From Flavobacteriales bacterium UBA5081 (lineage in GTDB: Bacteria > Bacteroidota > Bacteroidia > Flavobacteriales_E > Vicingaceae): DNA of 40,142 nt. The translations under genes and the position numbers were made by a program. Each line of letters opens with the position of its first letter. Within the stretch, counting starts at the first letter, position 1. This document shows positions 18,912-27,340 of the stretch, piece after piece. The DNA lies in contig DIAJ01000016.1 in NCBI GenBank assembly GCA_002415785.1, forward strand, positions 78,816 to 118,957, in the 5' to 3' direction. Under the pieces are notes generated by a model. The model saw nothing but the letters and a program-made list of their open reading frames with translations. It had not been told where the DNA came from and made no database searches.

Positions 18912-18927
18912 CTTGATTTCAATCAAG
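18912..18927. repeat. Perfect short inverted repeat
   Basis: CTTGATT-TC-AATCAAG is a perfect 7-bp dyad. A third CAAGA follows within 5 nt. It lies between the permease stop and the DinB gene, about 50 nt before the latter. It could be an operator; without a T-run it is a poor terminator. Confidence 0.35.
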
Positions 18928-18979
18928 TTTCAAGATTAAAAAGTAGCTCATCTTTGTAGAAGTTTATAAATCAACAAAA

Positions 18980-19513
18980 ATGAAACAAAAAGCAGTAATC
19001 GAAGAAATTGAAGGTTATATAAGTTCTCACTTATCTTTTGCAAACGACCTTAAAGAGCTCTCCAAAGAACAATTACACAAAAAACCTGAAAATGATGGTT
19101 GGAATATTTTGCAGTGCATTGAGCATCTAAACCGCTATGGAGACTTTTACTTAGCTGAGATAGAATCAAAAATTAACAACGCAAAACCTTTATTAGAAGA
19201 TAAAGATTTTAAATCCGGATTTTGGGGAAAGCTATTCACCAAAATGATGTTACCTAAAAAAGGGATGATTAAAATGAAAACTTTTGCTGATAAGAACCCC
19301 AATGCCGAAGAACTAAACATTGAAGTAATCGACAAATTCATCGAGCAACAACAAAAATGGTTAGTGTTAATCAATAAATGTTCAAAAGTTGATTTAAACA
19401 AAAATAGCTGTCGATTAACACTTCCCTTATTAAATATGAACATGGGCAGCACCTTGCAATTTGTCATCTACCATAATGAACGACATGTAGTTCAATCCAA
19501 AAGGCTACTTTGA
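18980..19513 (+). CDS. DinB-like four-helix protein
   Basis: This 177-residue cytoplasmic protein fits the DinB_2/YfiT metal-binding helical bundle. H49 (CIEHLNRY), H165 and H169 (YHNERHVVQ) form the usual three-histidine site. These proteins often act as thiol-dependent transferases or have no assigned role. The C-terminal HxxxHxxQ signature is intact and length is typical. It shows no signal peptide. A separate promoter for the next gene begins inside its last codons. Confidence 0.75.
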   Translation: MKQKAVIEEIEGYISSHLSFANDLKELSKEQLHKKPENDGWNILQCIEHLNRYGDFYLAEIESKINNAKPLLEDKDFKSGFWGKLFTKMMLPKKGMIKMKTFADKNPNAEELNIEVIDKFIEQQQKWLVLINKCSKVDLNKNSCRLTLPLLNMNMGSTLQFVIYHNERHVVQSKRLL

Positions 19514-19538
19514 CTTTAGGAATATTTTACTACATTTA
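19510..19538 (+). promoter_or_regulatory. Probable promoter for the DUF4199 gene
   Basis: TTG at 19510-19512, an 18-nt spacer and TACATTTA at 19531-19538 differ from the consensus at one base. Transcription would then start near 19545, downstream of the ATG at 19538. This supports the ATG at 19565 as the true start of the next gene. Confidence 0.45.
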
Positions 19539-19564
19539 TGCCCGTAAACTTAAATTACTTAACC

Positions 19565-20056
19565 ATGAAAAGTAAATTAATAGAAATTAAATGGGCGATA
19601 ATTTTCACTGTCATTGCTCTCTTATGGATGATGTTTGAAAAATCTATGGGCTGGCATGATGCTCTTATTGCCAAGCATGCTTTATACACCAATTGGTTCG
19701 CTCTAATCGCCATTCTCGTCTTTGTAGTAGCTTTGTTAGACAAAAGAAAAAACAGTTATAATGGTAAAATGCGATGGATGGATGGATTTAAAAGTGGTGT
19801 TTTGATTAGCATTTTTGTTGCCGTACTAAGTCCTTTATCTCAATATATTACACATGAAATAATTAGCCCTAACTATTTTGAAAACATTAGAAATTTCAGT
19901 ATTGAAAGTGGAGAAATGACTAAAGAGCAAGCAGAAGATTACTTTAGTTTCAACAGCTACGTTTTTCAAGCAGCCATTGGTGCATTGGTTATGGGTGTAG
20001 TTACTTCAGCAGTGGTAGCTTTCTTTGTAAAATCAAAGAAAACAAAAGGAGAGTAG
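19565..20056 (+). CDS. DUF4199 membrane protein
   Basis: This 163-residue protein has four predicted transmembrane helices (about 8-23, 36-52, 71-90 and 130-152) and a soluble loop between the third and fourth. This is the DUF4199 pattern common in Bacteroidota. No function is known. An upstream in-frame ATG at 19538 would add nine residues, but it overlaps the predicted promoter, so I use 19565. Near 20091-20113 a short hairpin with a T-run may terminate it. The rest of the gap to 20293 is A/T-rich with no gene. Confidence 0.7.
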   Translation: MKSKLIEIKWAIIFTVIALLWMMFEKSMGWHDALIAKHALYTNWFALIAILVFVVALLDKRKNSYNGKMRWMDGFKSGVLISIFVAVLSPLSQYITHEIISPNYFENIRNFSIESGEMTKEQAEDYFSFNSYVFQAAIGALVMGVVTSAVVAFFVKSKKTKGE

Positions 20057-20293
20057 TTTAAAAGTTATTTTTCAAAAGTAAAAATCCCGCAATCGTTAAT
20101 TGTGTTTTTTTATTTTTTGCTTGCTTCATATCCTTTTTTTGAAGGAGAATAAACAAGTTTAAAGCAAAACAACCAAACTATTGCAATCTACATTAATATA
20201 TTCCAAACAATATGCTATAGTAATTTATATATTACTGAACTTAACCATACTATTTTCGATTAATCAATCTTAAATCTAAATTAATACACATGA

Positions 20294-20626
20294 TTAATTA
20301 ATCAGACTGTCTATCTGTTCTTTTAGTTTGGGCAAATCACGAGAAATAATTCCCCAAATAATTACATTATCAACCTTATCATAACCATGGATTACGTAAT
20401 TTCTTAAATTCACAATTCGCCTTGAGTTAGAAATATTAATCGTTTTATCTATTTTTAATATTTGATTTACCGCTTCTCCTATTATTTCCAATTCTCGTTC
20501 TACTGCTCTTCGCAAAAGTTTACTGGATTGGTAATTGCTAAAATCTTGTTTGTCCCCTAAGTAATCATAAATAGAACAAATTCACTCTTGAATATCAACT
20601 AAGTACCTTAAAGCTTCACGCTGCAT
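20294..20626 (-). pseudogene. hepT: hepT toxin (HEPN RNase) with an in-frame stop
   Basis: Reading from ATG 20626 gives MQREALRYLVDIQE, then TGA at 20582-20584. The same frame then continues as ICSIYDYLGDKQDF...LRRAVERELEIIGEA to the stop at 20294. The 110-codon length, the overlap with the upstream mntA and the active-site motif RNYVIHGY (R-X4-H-X-Y) identify a HepT/DUF86 HEPN RNase. The N-terminal 14 residues are still in frame, so only the TGA separates it from an intact toxin. No ATG restarts after the stop; the first candidate is TTG at 20515, which would remove the first two helices. I call it a nonsense-disrupted toxin, barring a sequencing error. Confidence 0.8.
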
Positions 20627-20921
20627 AAAGTAATTGTTTGGTCTCTTCTACACTTTCAATAAAGTAAGGGTTAGAAAGTGAATTTTCAGTTAATAAATCA
20701 ATTTTTCGCTCAAAGAGTTTTTCCAAATCATCATGTAAGTTAAAGTAGTTATCCGTGTACTGTTCAATCGAAATATCTTTAAATGCAATCAGAATATCAA
20801 CATCGCTCTCGCTATTAAACTTGTCGGTGCTGGCAGACCCAAAAACATGCATCGTCTTCACATCGTACTTTTGGCAAAGTATTTTTAAATCTTCAATTTT
20901 ATCTCTTATAAACGCTTGCAT
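20616..20921 (-). CDS. mntA: MntA-type minimal nucleotidyltransferase antitoxin
   Basis: This 101-residue protein is a MNT-domain nucleotidyltransferase. It has the GS-X10-DxD signature (G28-S29, D40-V-D42) and the third carboxylate D75 in KIDLLT. In the characterised MntA-HepT systems the enzyme adds AMP units to the tyrosine of the HepT R-X4-H-X-Y motif and neutralises it. Its last 11 nt overlap the hepT start, so translation is coupled. A perfect -7 box TATCTTTG (20939-20946 on this strand) lies 17 nt before the ATG, without a matching TTG. The 74-nt gap to msrA also holds a short open frame from 20989 of doubtful meaning. Confidence 0.85.
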   Translation of the reverse strand: MQAFIRDKIEDLKILCQKYDVKTMHVFGSASTDKFNSESDVDILIAFKDISIEQYTDNYFNLHDDLEKLFERKIDLLTENSLSNPYFIESVEETKQLLYAA

Positions 20922-20995
20922 CTGATCATTACTTTCTTCAAAGATAATAGCTTTGACGGAATCTTTAACTCATCGAGGATAAATTTCATCTCTTT

Positions 20996-21523
20996 TCACT
21001 TCAACTTCTCTTCAAATACCTTTTTAAACTTTTCTACTTTCGGACGAACAACCATTTGACAATAGCCCTCCTCAGGGTTGTTTTTATAATAATTTTTGTG
21101 ATACTCTTCGGCAGGATAAAAGACTGTAAATTCTGTCACCTCAGTTACAACCGGCTTATCAAAAACGGAAGAATTTTCTAATTCGCTAATTACTTTTTCT
21201 GCAACTTCTTTTTGATTTTCATTGTGGTAAAAAATTGCCGAACGGTATTGTGTTCCTACATCAGCACCTTGACGGTTTAATGTTGTAGGATCATGAGTTT
21301 TAAAGAACACCTCTAGGATTTCTTTAAAGTCGATTACACTTTCATCATACTCCAACTGAATTACTTCAGCATGTCCGGTTAAACCACTGCAAACCTCGCG
21401 ATAAGTTGGATTAGCTATTTTACCGCCGGAATAACCGGGCTCCACCTTCTCTACTCCTATTAATTCTTTGTAAATGGCCTCTACACACCAAAAACATCCT
21501 GCTCCTAAAGTAATTTTTTGCAT
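20996..21523 (-). CDS. msrA: Peptide-methionine (S)-S-oxide reductase
   Basis: This 175-residue MsrA reduces methionine-S-sulfoxide, free or in proteins. The catalytic cysteine is C10 in GAGCFWCVEA. The family motifs GYSGG (31-35), GHAEVIQLEYD and DVGTQYRSAIFY are present. There is no signal peptide, so it is cytoplasmic, unlike the lipoprotein MsrB at 2962. A perfect -7 box TACATTTG lies at 21542-21549 on this strand, 18 nt before the ATG, but no TTG is well placed. Length is normal. Confidence 0.95.
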   Translation of the reverse strand: MQKITLGAGCFWCVEAIYKELIGVEKVEPGYSGGKIANPTYREVCSGLTGHAEVIQLEYDESVIDFKEILEVFFKTHDPTTLNRQGADVGTQYRSAIFYHNENQKEVAEKVISELENSSVFDKPVVTEVTEFTVFYPAEEYHKNYYKNNPEEGYCQMVVRPKVEKFKKVFEEKLK

Positions 21524-21853
21524 TTTTCTTTTTGTTTATAACAAATGTAAGTGGAAATTGATTAGAAGATTAATTGATTTTTATTCATTCAGCCACTTTT
21601 GTCATCATTTTTGTCAAAAATGCAGCCAAAAGTTTCATCCGTTTTATTATTTATCCCGGCACTTAGTAACGGGTTATAAACATTTGATCTCTTCGGAATC
21701 TTAAAAAAAACAAGCAAGTTGAAACTATTTTTGCAACGCAAAAAGTTTAACTCTTAACTCATTTCACTTACAACCTTCATCTTTATACGTTTTGTTGTTG
21801 TCGCTCTTGCTTCATGGTTCTTGTCTCTTGATTCTAAAAAAATTAAGACACTT
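21524..21853. other. Intergenic region, no gene seen
   Basis: This stretch holds the msrA -7 box (21542-21549), a CATTTTTG-T-CAAAAATG dyad (21606-21622) and an imperfect hairpin (about 21722-21748, GCAAAAA/TTTTTGC). None has a T-run, and no frame looks coding. I see no complete promoter-terminator pair like that of the small RNA at 10042. Confidence 0.4.
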
Positions 21854-22300
21854 TTAACTTCCTTCAATAACCATTTTATAATGCTCAATATCACATTCCA
21901 TAAATAAATCCCCTACTTTTTTAAATCCGCTACGCTCATACAATGGAATGGCTTTTAATTGTGCATGAAGGTAGATGGTCTTTCCTTCTTTTAATGCATC
22001 TTTTAATACGGTCTTCACAAGAAAGTCTCCATAGCCTTTCCCTCTATACTCCTTTAATACAGCAAAGCGCTCTAGCTTAACTTTATTGCCGATATGTCGC
22101 CAACGTGCAGTTCCTATCGCCTTGTTGCCTTCAGTCAATAAGTAATGTAGGCTTTCATCTTCAAATTCATCAAATTCTTCTTCTTCAGCTACATTTTGTT
22201 CTTGAACAAACACCTTATCGCGAATGACTCTCGCTTTTTTAAATAATACCTTTTCATCGGTTTTAAAGGAGTTAATAATTGGGCTAAAGTCAGTATTCAT
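21854..22300 (-). CDS. GNAT family N-acetyltransferase
   Basis: This 148-residue protein transfers an acetyl group from acetyl-CoA; the substrate is unknown. Motif A is VKLERFAVLKEYRGKGYGDFLV, with the R-x-x-G-x-G/Y pyrophosphate loop. Motif B contains YLHAQLKAIPLYERSGFKKVG. VRDKVFVQEQNVAEEEEFDEFED near the N-terminus resembles the ElaA/YjcF subgroup. I choose the ATG at 22300 (MNTDFS); a TTG four codons upstream is less likely. It is divergent from moxR with about 80 nt between. Confidence 0.85.
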   Translation of the reverse strand: MNTDFSPIINSFKTDEKVLFKKARVIRDKVFVQEQNVAEEEEFDEFEDESLHYLLTEGNKAIGTARWRHIGNKVKLERFAVLKEYRGKGYGDFLVKTVLKDALKEGKTIYLHAQLKAIPLYERSGFKKVGDLFMECDIEHYKMVIEGS

Positions 22301-22380
22301 AGGGCTTAACAATAATTAACAGCACTCAAAGTCAAAAGCGAAAAAGTACTATTTAAATTCGCAATCAAAATTAAGTAAGT

Positions 22381-23439
22381 ATGGAAAATCAGCATCCAAT
22401 ATCTTCTGAAGAAAATCAAAAAATGAGCTCAACAGAGGCAACAAACTCTGCTACTGACATTAAGGCTCTAAACGAAAAAATTCAAAAAGAAAGCTCCTTT
22501 GTCGATTTATTGACCATGGAGATGGACAAAGTAATCGTAGGGCAAAAGTACATGGTTGAACGCCTCTTGGTTGGACTCTTATCCGACGGTCACATTTTAC
22601 TTGAGGGTGTACCAGGCTTAGCTAAAACTCTTGCTATAAATACGTTGGCCAAGGCTATTGAAGCCGATTTTAGTCGCATTCAGTTTACTCCTGACTTATT
22701 GCCTGCTGACTTAGTAGGCACAATGATTTACAGTCAGAAAAAGGAGGAATTCAGCATTAAAAAAGGACCGATTTTCGCCAACTTCGTTTTGGCTGATGAA
22801 ATCAATAGAGCGCCTGCAAAAGTGCAGTCGGCTTTACTTGAGGCCATGCAGGAAAAGCAAATCACCATTGGAGAAACCACTTTTGAACTGCCAAAGCCAT
22901 TTTTGGTTTTAGCTACCCAAAACCCGGTTGAACAAGAAGGTACTTACCCCCTTCCGGAAGCGCAAGTTGACCGCTTTATGCTAAAAGTAGTATTGGACTA
23001 CCCTAAAAAAGAAGAAGAAAAGCTGATCATCAGAAATAATCTGGCAAAAAATGGAATGCCACAAGCAAAACCTATTTTAAAACCCGCTGATATCTTAAGA
23101 GCCAGAGATGCAGTTCGCGATGTTTACATGGACGAAAAAATCGAGCAATACATTGTTGATATTGTATTTGCAACGAGAAATCCGGAGGATTACGGATTAA
23201 ATAACTTAAAAGACTTGATCACATTCGGTGGTTCACCAAGAGCCAGCATTAGTTTAGCACACGCTTCTAAAGCTTATGCTTTTATTAAGCGAAGAGGATA
23301 TGTTATTCCTGAAGATGTTCGAGCAATTGCTAAAGATGTGCTAAGACATCGTATTGGACTAAGCTACGAAGCGGAAGCGGAAAACATAAGTAGCGAAGAC
23401 ATTGTGAATGAAATCTTAAATGCGGTTGAAATTCCATAA
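22381..23439 (+). CDS. MoxR-family AAA+ ATPase, first gene of the Bat operon
   Basis: This 352-residue MoxR ATPase has Walker A GVPGLAKT (76-83), Walker B VLADEINRAP (D139-E140) and a sensor region ATQNPVEQEGTYPLPEAQVDRF. MoxR proteins act as chaperones that work with vWA-domain partners. Here five downstream genes supply vWA or Bat proteins, the usual arrangement in Bacteroidota. The first 30 residues are low in conservation, and an internal Met at residue 15 is an alternative start. The next gene begins 5 nt after its stop. Confidence 0.95.
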   Translation: MENQHPISSEENQKMSSTEATNSATDIKALNEKIQKESSFVDLLTMEMDKVIVGQKYMVERLLVGLLSDGHILLEGVPGLAKTLAINTLAKAIEADFSRIQFTPDLLPADLVGTMIYSQKKEEFSIKKGPIFANFVLADEINRAPAKVQSALLEAMQEKQITIGETTFELPKPFLVLATQNPVEQEGTYPLPEAQVDRFMLKVVLDYPKKEEEKLIIRNNLAKNGMPQAKPILKPADILRARDAVRDVYMDEKIEQYIVDIVFATRNPEDYGLNNLKDLITFGGSPRASISLAHASKAYAFIKRRGYVIPEDVRAIAKDVLRHRIGLSYEAEAENISSEDIVNEILNAVEIP

Positions 23440-23444
23440 ATAAA

Positions 23445-24335
23445 TTGATCGGAAACAAACGAAATACACAGGATTTACTGAAGAAAGTTCGCAAGATTGA
23501 AATCAAAACGCGCGGACTTTCCAATCAGATTTTTTCCGGAGAATATCATTCGGCATTCAAAGGAAGAGGTATGGCCTTTAGTGAGGTGCGTGAATACCAA
23601 TTAGGCGACGAAATCCGAACCATTGATTGGAACGTAACCGCTCGCTTCAATCACCCTTATGTTAAGGTTTTTGAAGAGGAAAGAGAAATGACTGTTATGC
23701 TTTTGGTAGACATGAGCGGCTCTAAAAATTTTGGCACCAAAAAGCAAACGAAGCAAGACTTAGTCACTGAAATTTGTGCTGTTTTAGCCTTTTCCGCTAT
23801 TCAAAATAACGACAAGGTGGGTGTCATTTTCTTTAGTGATCAAATCGAAAAGTTTATTCCTCCCAAAAAGGGAAAGTCTCACATTTTAATGATTATTCGT
23901 GAATTAATTGACTTTCAACCAGAGCATAGAGGAACCGATATCAATGAAGCTCTCCGCTATTTTAGCCTGGCGATAAAAAAGAGATGTACTGCATTCTTAA
24001 TGTCAGATTTCTTGGCAGATGATTTTTTCGATACCATGAAAATTACCAATAAAAAACACGATTTAGTGGCTGTTCAACTATACGATGAAAGAGAAATGGA
24101 ACTGCCTAATGTCGGTTTGGTTCAGATGAAAGATGCTGAAAGCGATCAACTAAAGTGGTTTGACACTTCCTCTGCCAAAAATAGAATGGTTTACAAAACA
24201 GAAGCGATTAAAAAGCAAGCGCAGATTGCCGACCAGATTCGAAAAAGCGGTGTTGATCATGTAAAAATCGCAACACATCAATCTTATATTCAACCATTAA
24301 TGAATTTATTTAAACGCAGAGAAAGCCGAAGATGA
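23445..24335 (+). CDS. DUF58 domain protein with TTG start
   Basis: This 296-residue cytoplasmic protein has the DUF58 signature YQLGDEIRTIDWNVTARFNHPYVK near residue 52. A von Willebrand A-like domain follows with the MIDAS start LLVDMSGSKNFGT. The family is always linked to MoxR ATPases. Conserved sequence begins at QDLLKKVRKIEIKTRGLSNQIFSGEYH, and no ATG lies upstream of it in frame, so TTG at 23445 is the likely start. The next in-frame Met is well inside the conserved region. Its TGA overlaps the ATG of the next gene (ATGA). Confidence 0.9.
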   Translation: MIGNKRNTQDLLKKVRKIEIKTRGLSNQIFSGEYHSAFKGRGMAFSEVREYQLGDEIRTIDWNVTARFNHPYVKVFEEEREMTVMLLVDMSGSKNFGTKKQTKQDLVTEICAVLAFSAIQNNDKVGVIFFSDQIEKFIPPKKGKSHILMIIRELIDFQPEHRGTDINEALRYFSLAIKKRCTAFLMSDFLADDFFDTMKITNKKHDLVAVQLYDEREMELPNVGLVQMKDAESDQLKWFDTSSAKNRMVYKTEAIKKQAQIADQIRKSGVDHVKIATHQSYIQPLMNLFKRRESRR

Positions 24336-25306
24336 GAAAGTGGTTTTTATATATTGCTTTGTGTTTGTTCAGCTTGAGCCAATTGTCGGCTCAAGAGGTG
24401 AATGCCAGCTTAAGCAAAAAAGACATTCGCATAGGTGAGCAAACGACTATTGAGCTTGTTGTTGAGTTTAGTGCAGCAGAGAAGGCGATTATGATGCCGG
24501 CTTTAAAAGACACCATCAGCAAGTTTATTGAGGTAATTGAGGTTTCACCGATTGATACTGCATTTGACGAAGAAGACATCACTAAAAAAATATTTACACA
24601 AAGCATTACCATCACTTCATGGGATAGCGGCTATCACGCAATTCCTCCTTTTGAAATTAAGGTTGGCAAGGATACGCTAAAAACGGAAGCACTACTTTTA
24701 AGTGTTGGCGGCGTTCAATTAAATCCTCAAGCCGATATCAAAGACATTAAAAACATTATGGAAGTTCCCTTCTCTTTATGGGATTGGATCTTAAAACACA
24801 AACTTTGGATTGGACTTTCTATCCTACTGATAGTAGCAGCAATTATAGCTATCTACTTCTACAAAAAGTTTAAGAATAAACCTACGGAAGAAAAACAAGT
24901 ATTTGTTCCCAAAGAAGCGGCTGATGTTGTTGCTCTTAAAAAACTCGAAAGCTTAAAGCAAGCTAAGCTATGGCAAAATGGAAAAGTAAAAGATTTTTAT
25001 GTAGAACTCTCATTTATCGTGCGTGAATACATTAGCAATCGCTATCAGTTTCATGCATTAGAGCATACTACCGATGAAATTATGGGCTTGGCGAATAGAA
25101 ACACAAACTTCCCTGAGGAGTTGAAGAAAAAATTACATCAAACCTTGTTGCTTGCTGATATGGCAAAGTTTGCTCGTCAAGAACCTTTGGCAGATGAAAA
25201 TGAAACAGCACTCAAAAATGCCTTTTACTTTGTAAAGGAAACTGCCGTAAAAGAAGAAGATAAAGAAGGGAACAATCAGGACACTAAAGAGGAGAAAAAA
25301 CAATGA
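24332..25306 (+). CDS. Bat-operon membrane protein (BatD/DUF4381-like)
   Basis: This 324-residue protein has a signal peptide (1-21). A periplasmic beta-rich domain covers about 22-145 (ITSWDSGYHAIPPFEI). One transmembrane helix lies at about 157-176. A helical cytoplasmic domain (about 200-310, REYISNRYQFHALEHTTDEIM, AKFARQEPLADE) is shared in pattern with the C-terminus of BatD at 28087. It resembles DUF4381 proteins of MoxR operons. It overlaps both neighbours by 4 nt. The tail is Lys/Glu-rich. The role is probably to link the MoxR machine to the envelope. Confidence 0.7.
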   Translation: MRKWFLYIALCLFSLSQLSAQEVNASLSKKDIRIGEQTTIELVVEFSAAEKAIMMPALKDTISKFIEVIEVSPIDTAFDEEDITKKIFTQSITITSWDSGYHAIPPFEIKVGKDTLKTEALLLSVGGVQLNPQADIKDIKNIMEVPFSLWDWILKHKLWIGLSILLIVAAIIAIYFYKKFKNKPTEEKQVFVPKEAADVVALKKLESLKQAKLWQNGKVKDFYVELSFIVREYISNRYQFHALEHTTDEIMGLANRNTNFPEELKKKLHQTLLLADMAKFARQEPLADENETALKNAFYFVKETAVKEEDKEGNNQDTKEEKKQ

Positions 25307-26310
25307 GTCAGTGGTGGAGTGACATACAGTTTGCCAATCCGGAGTTGTTTGTGCTTTTTGCGCTAATACCGCTCTTAGTTGTGGCTTATGTGTTGCGATT
25401 AAAGCGCCAGAAAGCGAGTATCCGTCTTTCATCATTTAAATTATTGCCACAAAGTTCCGCCGACTTTAAAGTAATGAGTCGCCACCTCCCCTTTGCTTTG
25501 CAGCTTTTGGCTTTGAGCTTTATAATTATCGCTTTGGCTAGACCGCAATCTACTTTAAATTGGCAAGATGTTACTTCAGAAGGAATCGACATTGTAATCA
25601 GCATGGACATTTCCGGCTCTATGTTGGCGGAAGACTTAAAGCCCAACCGCTTGGAAGCTGCAAAAAACGTGGCCATTGAATTTATTAACGGTCGTCCGAA
25701 TGACCGCATTGGTTTAGTAATTTTTAGCGGTGAAAGCTTTACGCAAGTGCCTTTAACAACCGATCACTCTGTTTTAAAGAACTTATTTAAAGACGTAACC
25801 AATGGAATGATTGAAGATGGAACAGCCATCGGAATGGGCTTGGCAACTGCTGTAAACAGACTGCGTGAGAGCGATGCAAAAAGTAGAGTGGTCATTTTGT
25901 TGACCGATGGATTTAACACCCAAGGCTCTATTCCGCCTTTAACAGCGGCAGAAATTGCTCGAGAATTTGGCGTTCGCGTATACACCATTGGCGTTGGTAC
26001 TTTGGGAAAAGCCCCCTACCCTTTTAAAACGAGTTTTGGAACAACGGCTTATCAAAATGTAGAAGTTAAAATCGACGAGCCCACTATGAAAGAAATCGCC
26101 AAAATGACGGGCGGAAAGTATTTTAGAGCAACGAACAATCGCTCATTGGCGGCGGTTTATGAGGAAATTGATCAATTGGAGAAATCGAAAATTGAAGTAA
26201 CAGAGTACCGCAGAAAAAAAGAGGAATTCTTCCCCTTTGCTCTGATTGCAGGAATTTTGTTGCTCATGGAATTTATTTTAAAGCACACTTTTTACCGTAC
26301 AATCAATTAA
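25303..26310 (+). CDS. batA: BatA: membrane vWA protein
   Basis: This 335-residue protein has two N-terminal membrane helices (about 13-30 and 62-80). A vWA domain follows with an intact MIDAS motif D102-I-S-G-S106, T in VPLTTDHS and LLTDGFNTQG. A C-terminal helix lies near 307-326. BatA proteins belong to the Bacteroides aerotolerance (Bat) system, thought to act in the envelope under oxidative or other stress. The start overlaps the previous stop by 4 nt (ATGA). It lies 1 nt from batB, a paralogue. Confidence 0.9.
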   Translation: MSQWWSDIQFANPELFVLFALIPLLVVAYVLRLKRQKASIRLSSFKLLPQSSADFKVMSRHLPFALQLLALSFIIIALARPQSTLNWQDVTSEGIDIVISMDISGSMLAEDLKPNRLEAAKNVAIEFINGRPNDRIGLVIFSGESFTQVPLTTDHSVLKNLFKDVTNGMIEDGTAIGMGLATAVNRLRESDAKSRVVILLTDGFNTQGSIPPLTAAEIAREFGVRVYTIGVGTLGKAPYPFKTSFGTTAYQNVEVKIDEPTMKEIAKMTGGKYFRATNNRSLAAVYEEIDQLEKSKIEVTEYRRKKEEFFPFALIAGILLLMEFILKHTFYRTIN

Positions 26311-26311
26311 T

Positions 26312-27340
26312 ATGTTTAGAGTAGAACATACATGGGTTTTGTGGTTTCTTTTATTGATTCCATTGATGATTGTTGCTTTTTACCTTGTTAAAAGATGGCG
26401 TAAAAAAGCGAAAGAGCGATTTGCTGAAAGTCATTTGATGCAGCAGCTAATGCCCACCTACTCCAATGCAAAATACCGACTGAAGTTTACTTTCTTTATC
26501 ATTGGCTATGCTTTTGTGATTTTAGGAATTGCTAATCCGCAAGTAGGCTCTAAATTAGAAGAAGTTAAAAGAGAAGGAATTGAATTGATTATTGCTTTGG
26601 ACGTTTCCAACAGTATGAAGGCGCAAGACATTAAGCCAAATCGCTTGGAACGTGCTAAAATGGCCATGCAGCAATTGTTGAAGAAGCTCAAAAGCGATCG
26701 CTTAGGAATCATTGTTTTTGCCGGTGAAGCCTACACGCAGCTACCCATTACCACCGACTATGCAGCTGCTAAGTTGTTTTTAAACACGGTTGACACCGAC
26801 ATTGTGCCCACCCAAGGAACCAATATCGCCGATGCTATTGATCTTGCTACAGAGTCTTTTGACTTTGAAAGAGGAAGTGGAAAAGCAATCATCATCGTTA
26901 CCGATGGAGAGAATCACGAAGAAAATGCCATCACTGCAGCGGAAAATGCGGCAGAAAAAGGCATTCAGATTTATACCATTGGCATGGGAACGCCGAACGG
27001 TGCGCCGATTCCCGTGATTAAAAATGGTAGACAAAGCTTTAGGCAAGACGGTGAGGGCAGTACCGTAATCAGTAGTTTAAATGAAGATATGTTGAGAGAA
27101 CTTTCTTCTATTGGAAATGGTATGTATGTTAGAGCCAGCTCCGCGCAAGTCGGTTTTGAACAAATACTAGCGGACTTGAGCGGCATGGAAAAAGAAGAAT
27201 TTGAAAGCTCTGTTTACACCGATTATGAAGATCGTTTCCAGTTTTTCTTGGGAATTGCATTTATATTCCTTTTACTTTCAATGTTAATCAGTGAGAAGAA
27301 AAGTAAGTGGAGAGAAAAAATAAAGTTGTTTGAATCGTGA
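26312..27340 (+). CDS. batB: BatB: membrane vWA protein
   Basis: This 342-residue paralogue of BatA has two N-terminal helices (about 8-26 and 58-74) and MIDAS D97-V-S-N-S101. Other MIDAS parts are PITTDYAAAK and IIVTDGENHEENA, and a C-terminal helix lies at about 309-326. The G of the MIDAS DxSxS is replaced by N, which still allows metal binding. The vWA domain probably interacts with MoxR or BatC. Its last codon overlaps the GTG start of batC. Confidence 0.9.
   Translation: MFRVEHTWVLWFLLLIPLMIVAFYLVKRWRKKAKERFAESHLMQQLMPTYSNAKYRLKFTFFIIGYAFVILGIANPQVGSKLEEVKREGIELIIALDVSNSMKAQDIKPNRLERAKMAMQQLLKKLKSDRLGIIVFAGEAYTQLPITTDYAAAKLFLNTVDTDIVPTQGTNIADAIDLATESFDFERGSGKAIIIVTDGENHEENAITAAENAAEKGIQIYTIGMGTPNGAPIPVIKNGRQSFRQDGEGSTVISSLNEDMLRELSSIGNGMYVRASSAQVGFEQILADLSGMEKEEFESSVYTDYEDRFQFFLGIAFIFLLLSMLISEKKSKWREKIKLFES

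Noticed and set aside
20582..20626. Programmed readthrough or recoding of the hepT TGA
   Set aside because: No selenocysteine element or slippery sequence is visible and HepT homologues do not need one; a nonsense change is simpler.
21606..21748. Hairpins in the msrA-GNAT gap as a second small RNA
   Set aside because: No promoter and no T-run terminator are paired with them.
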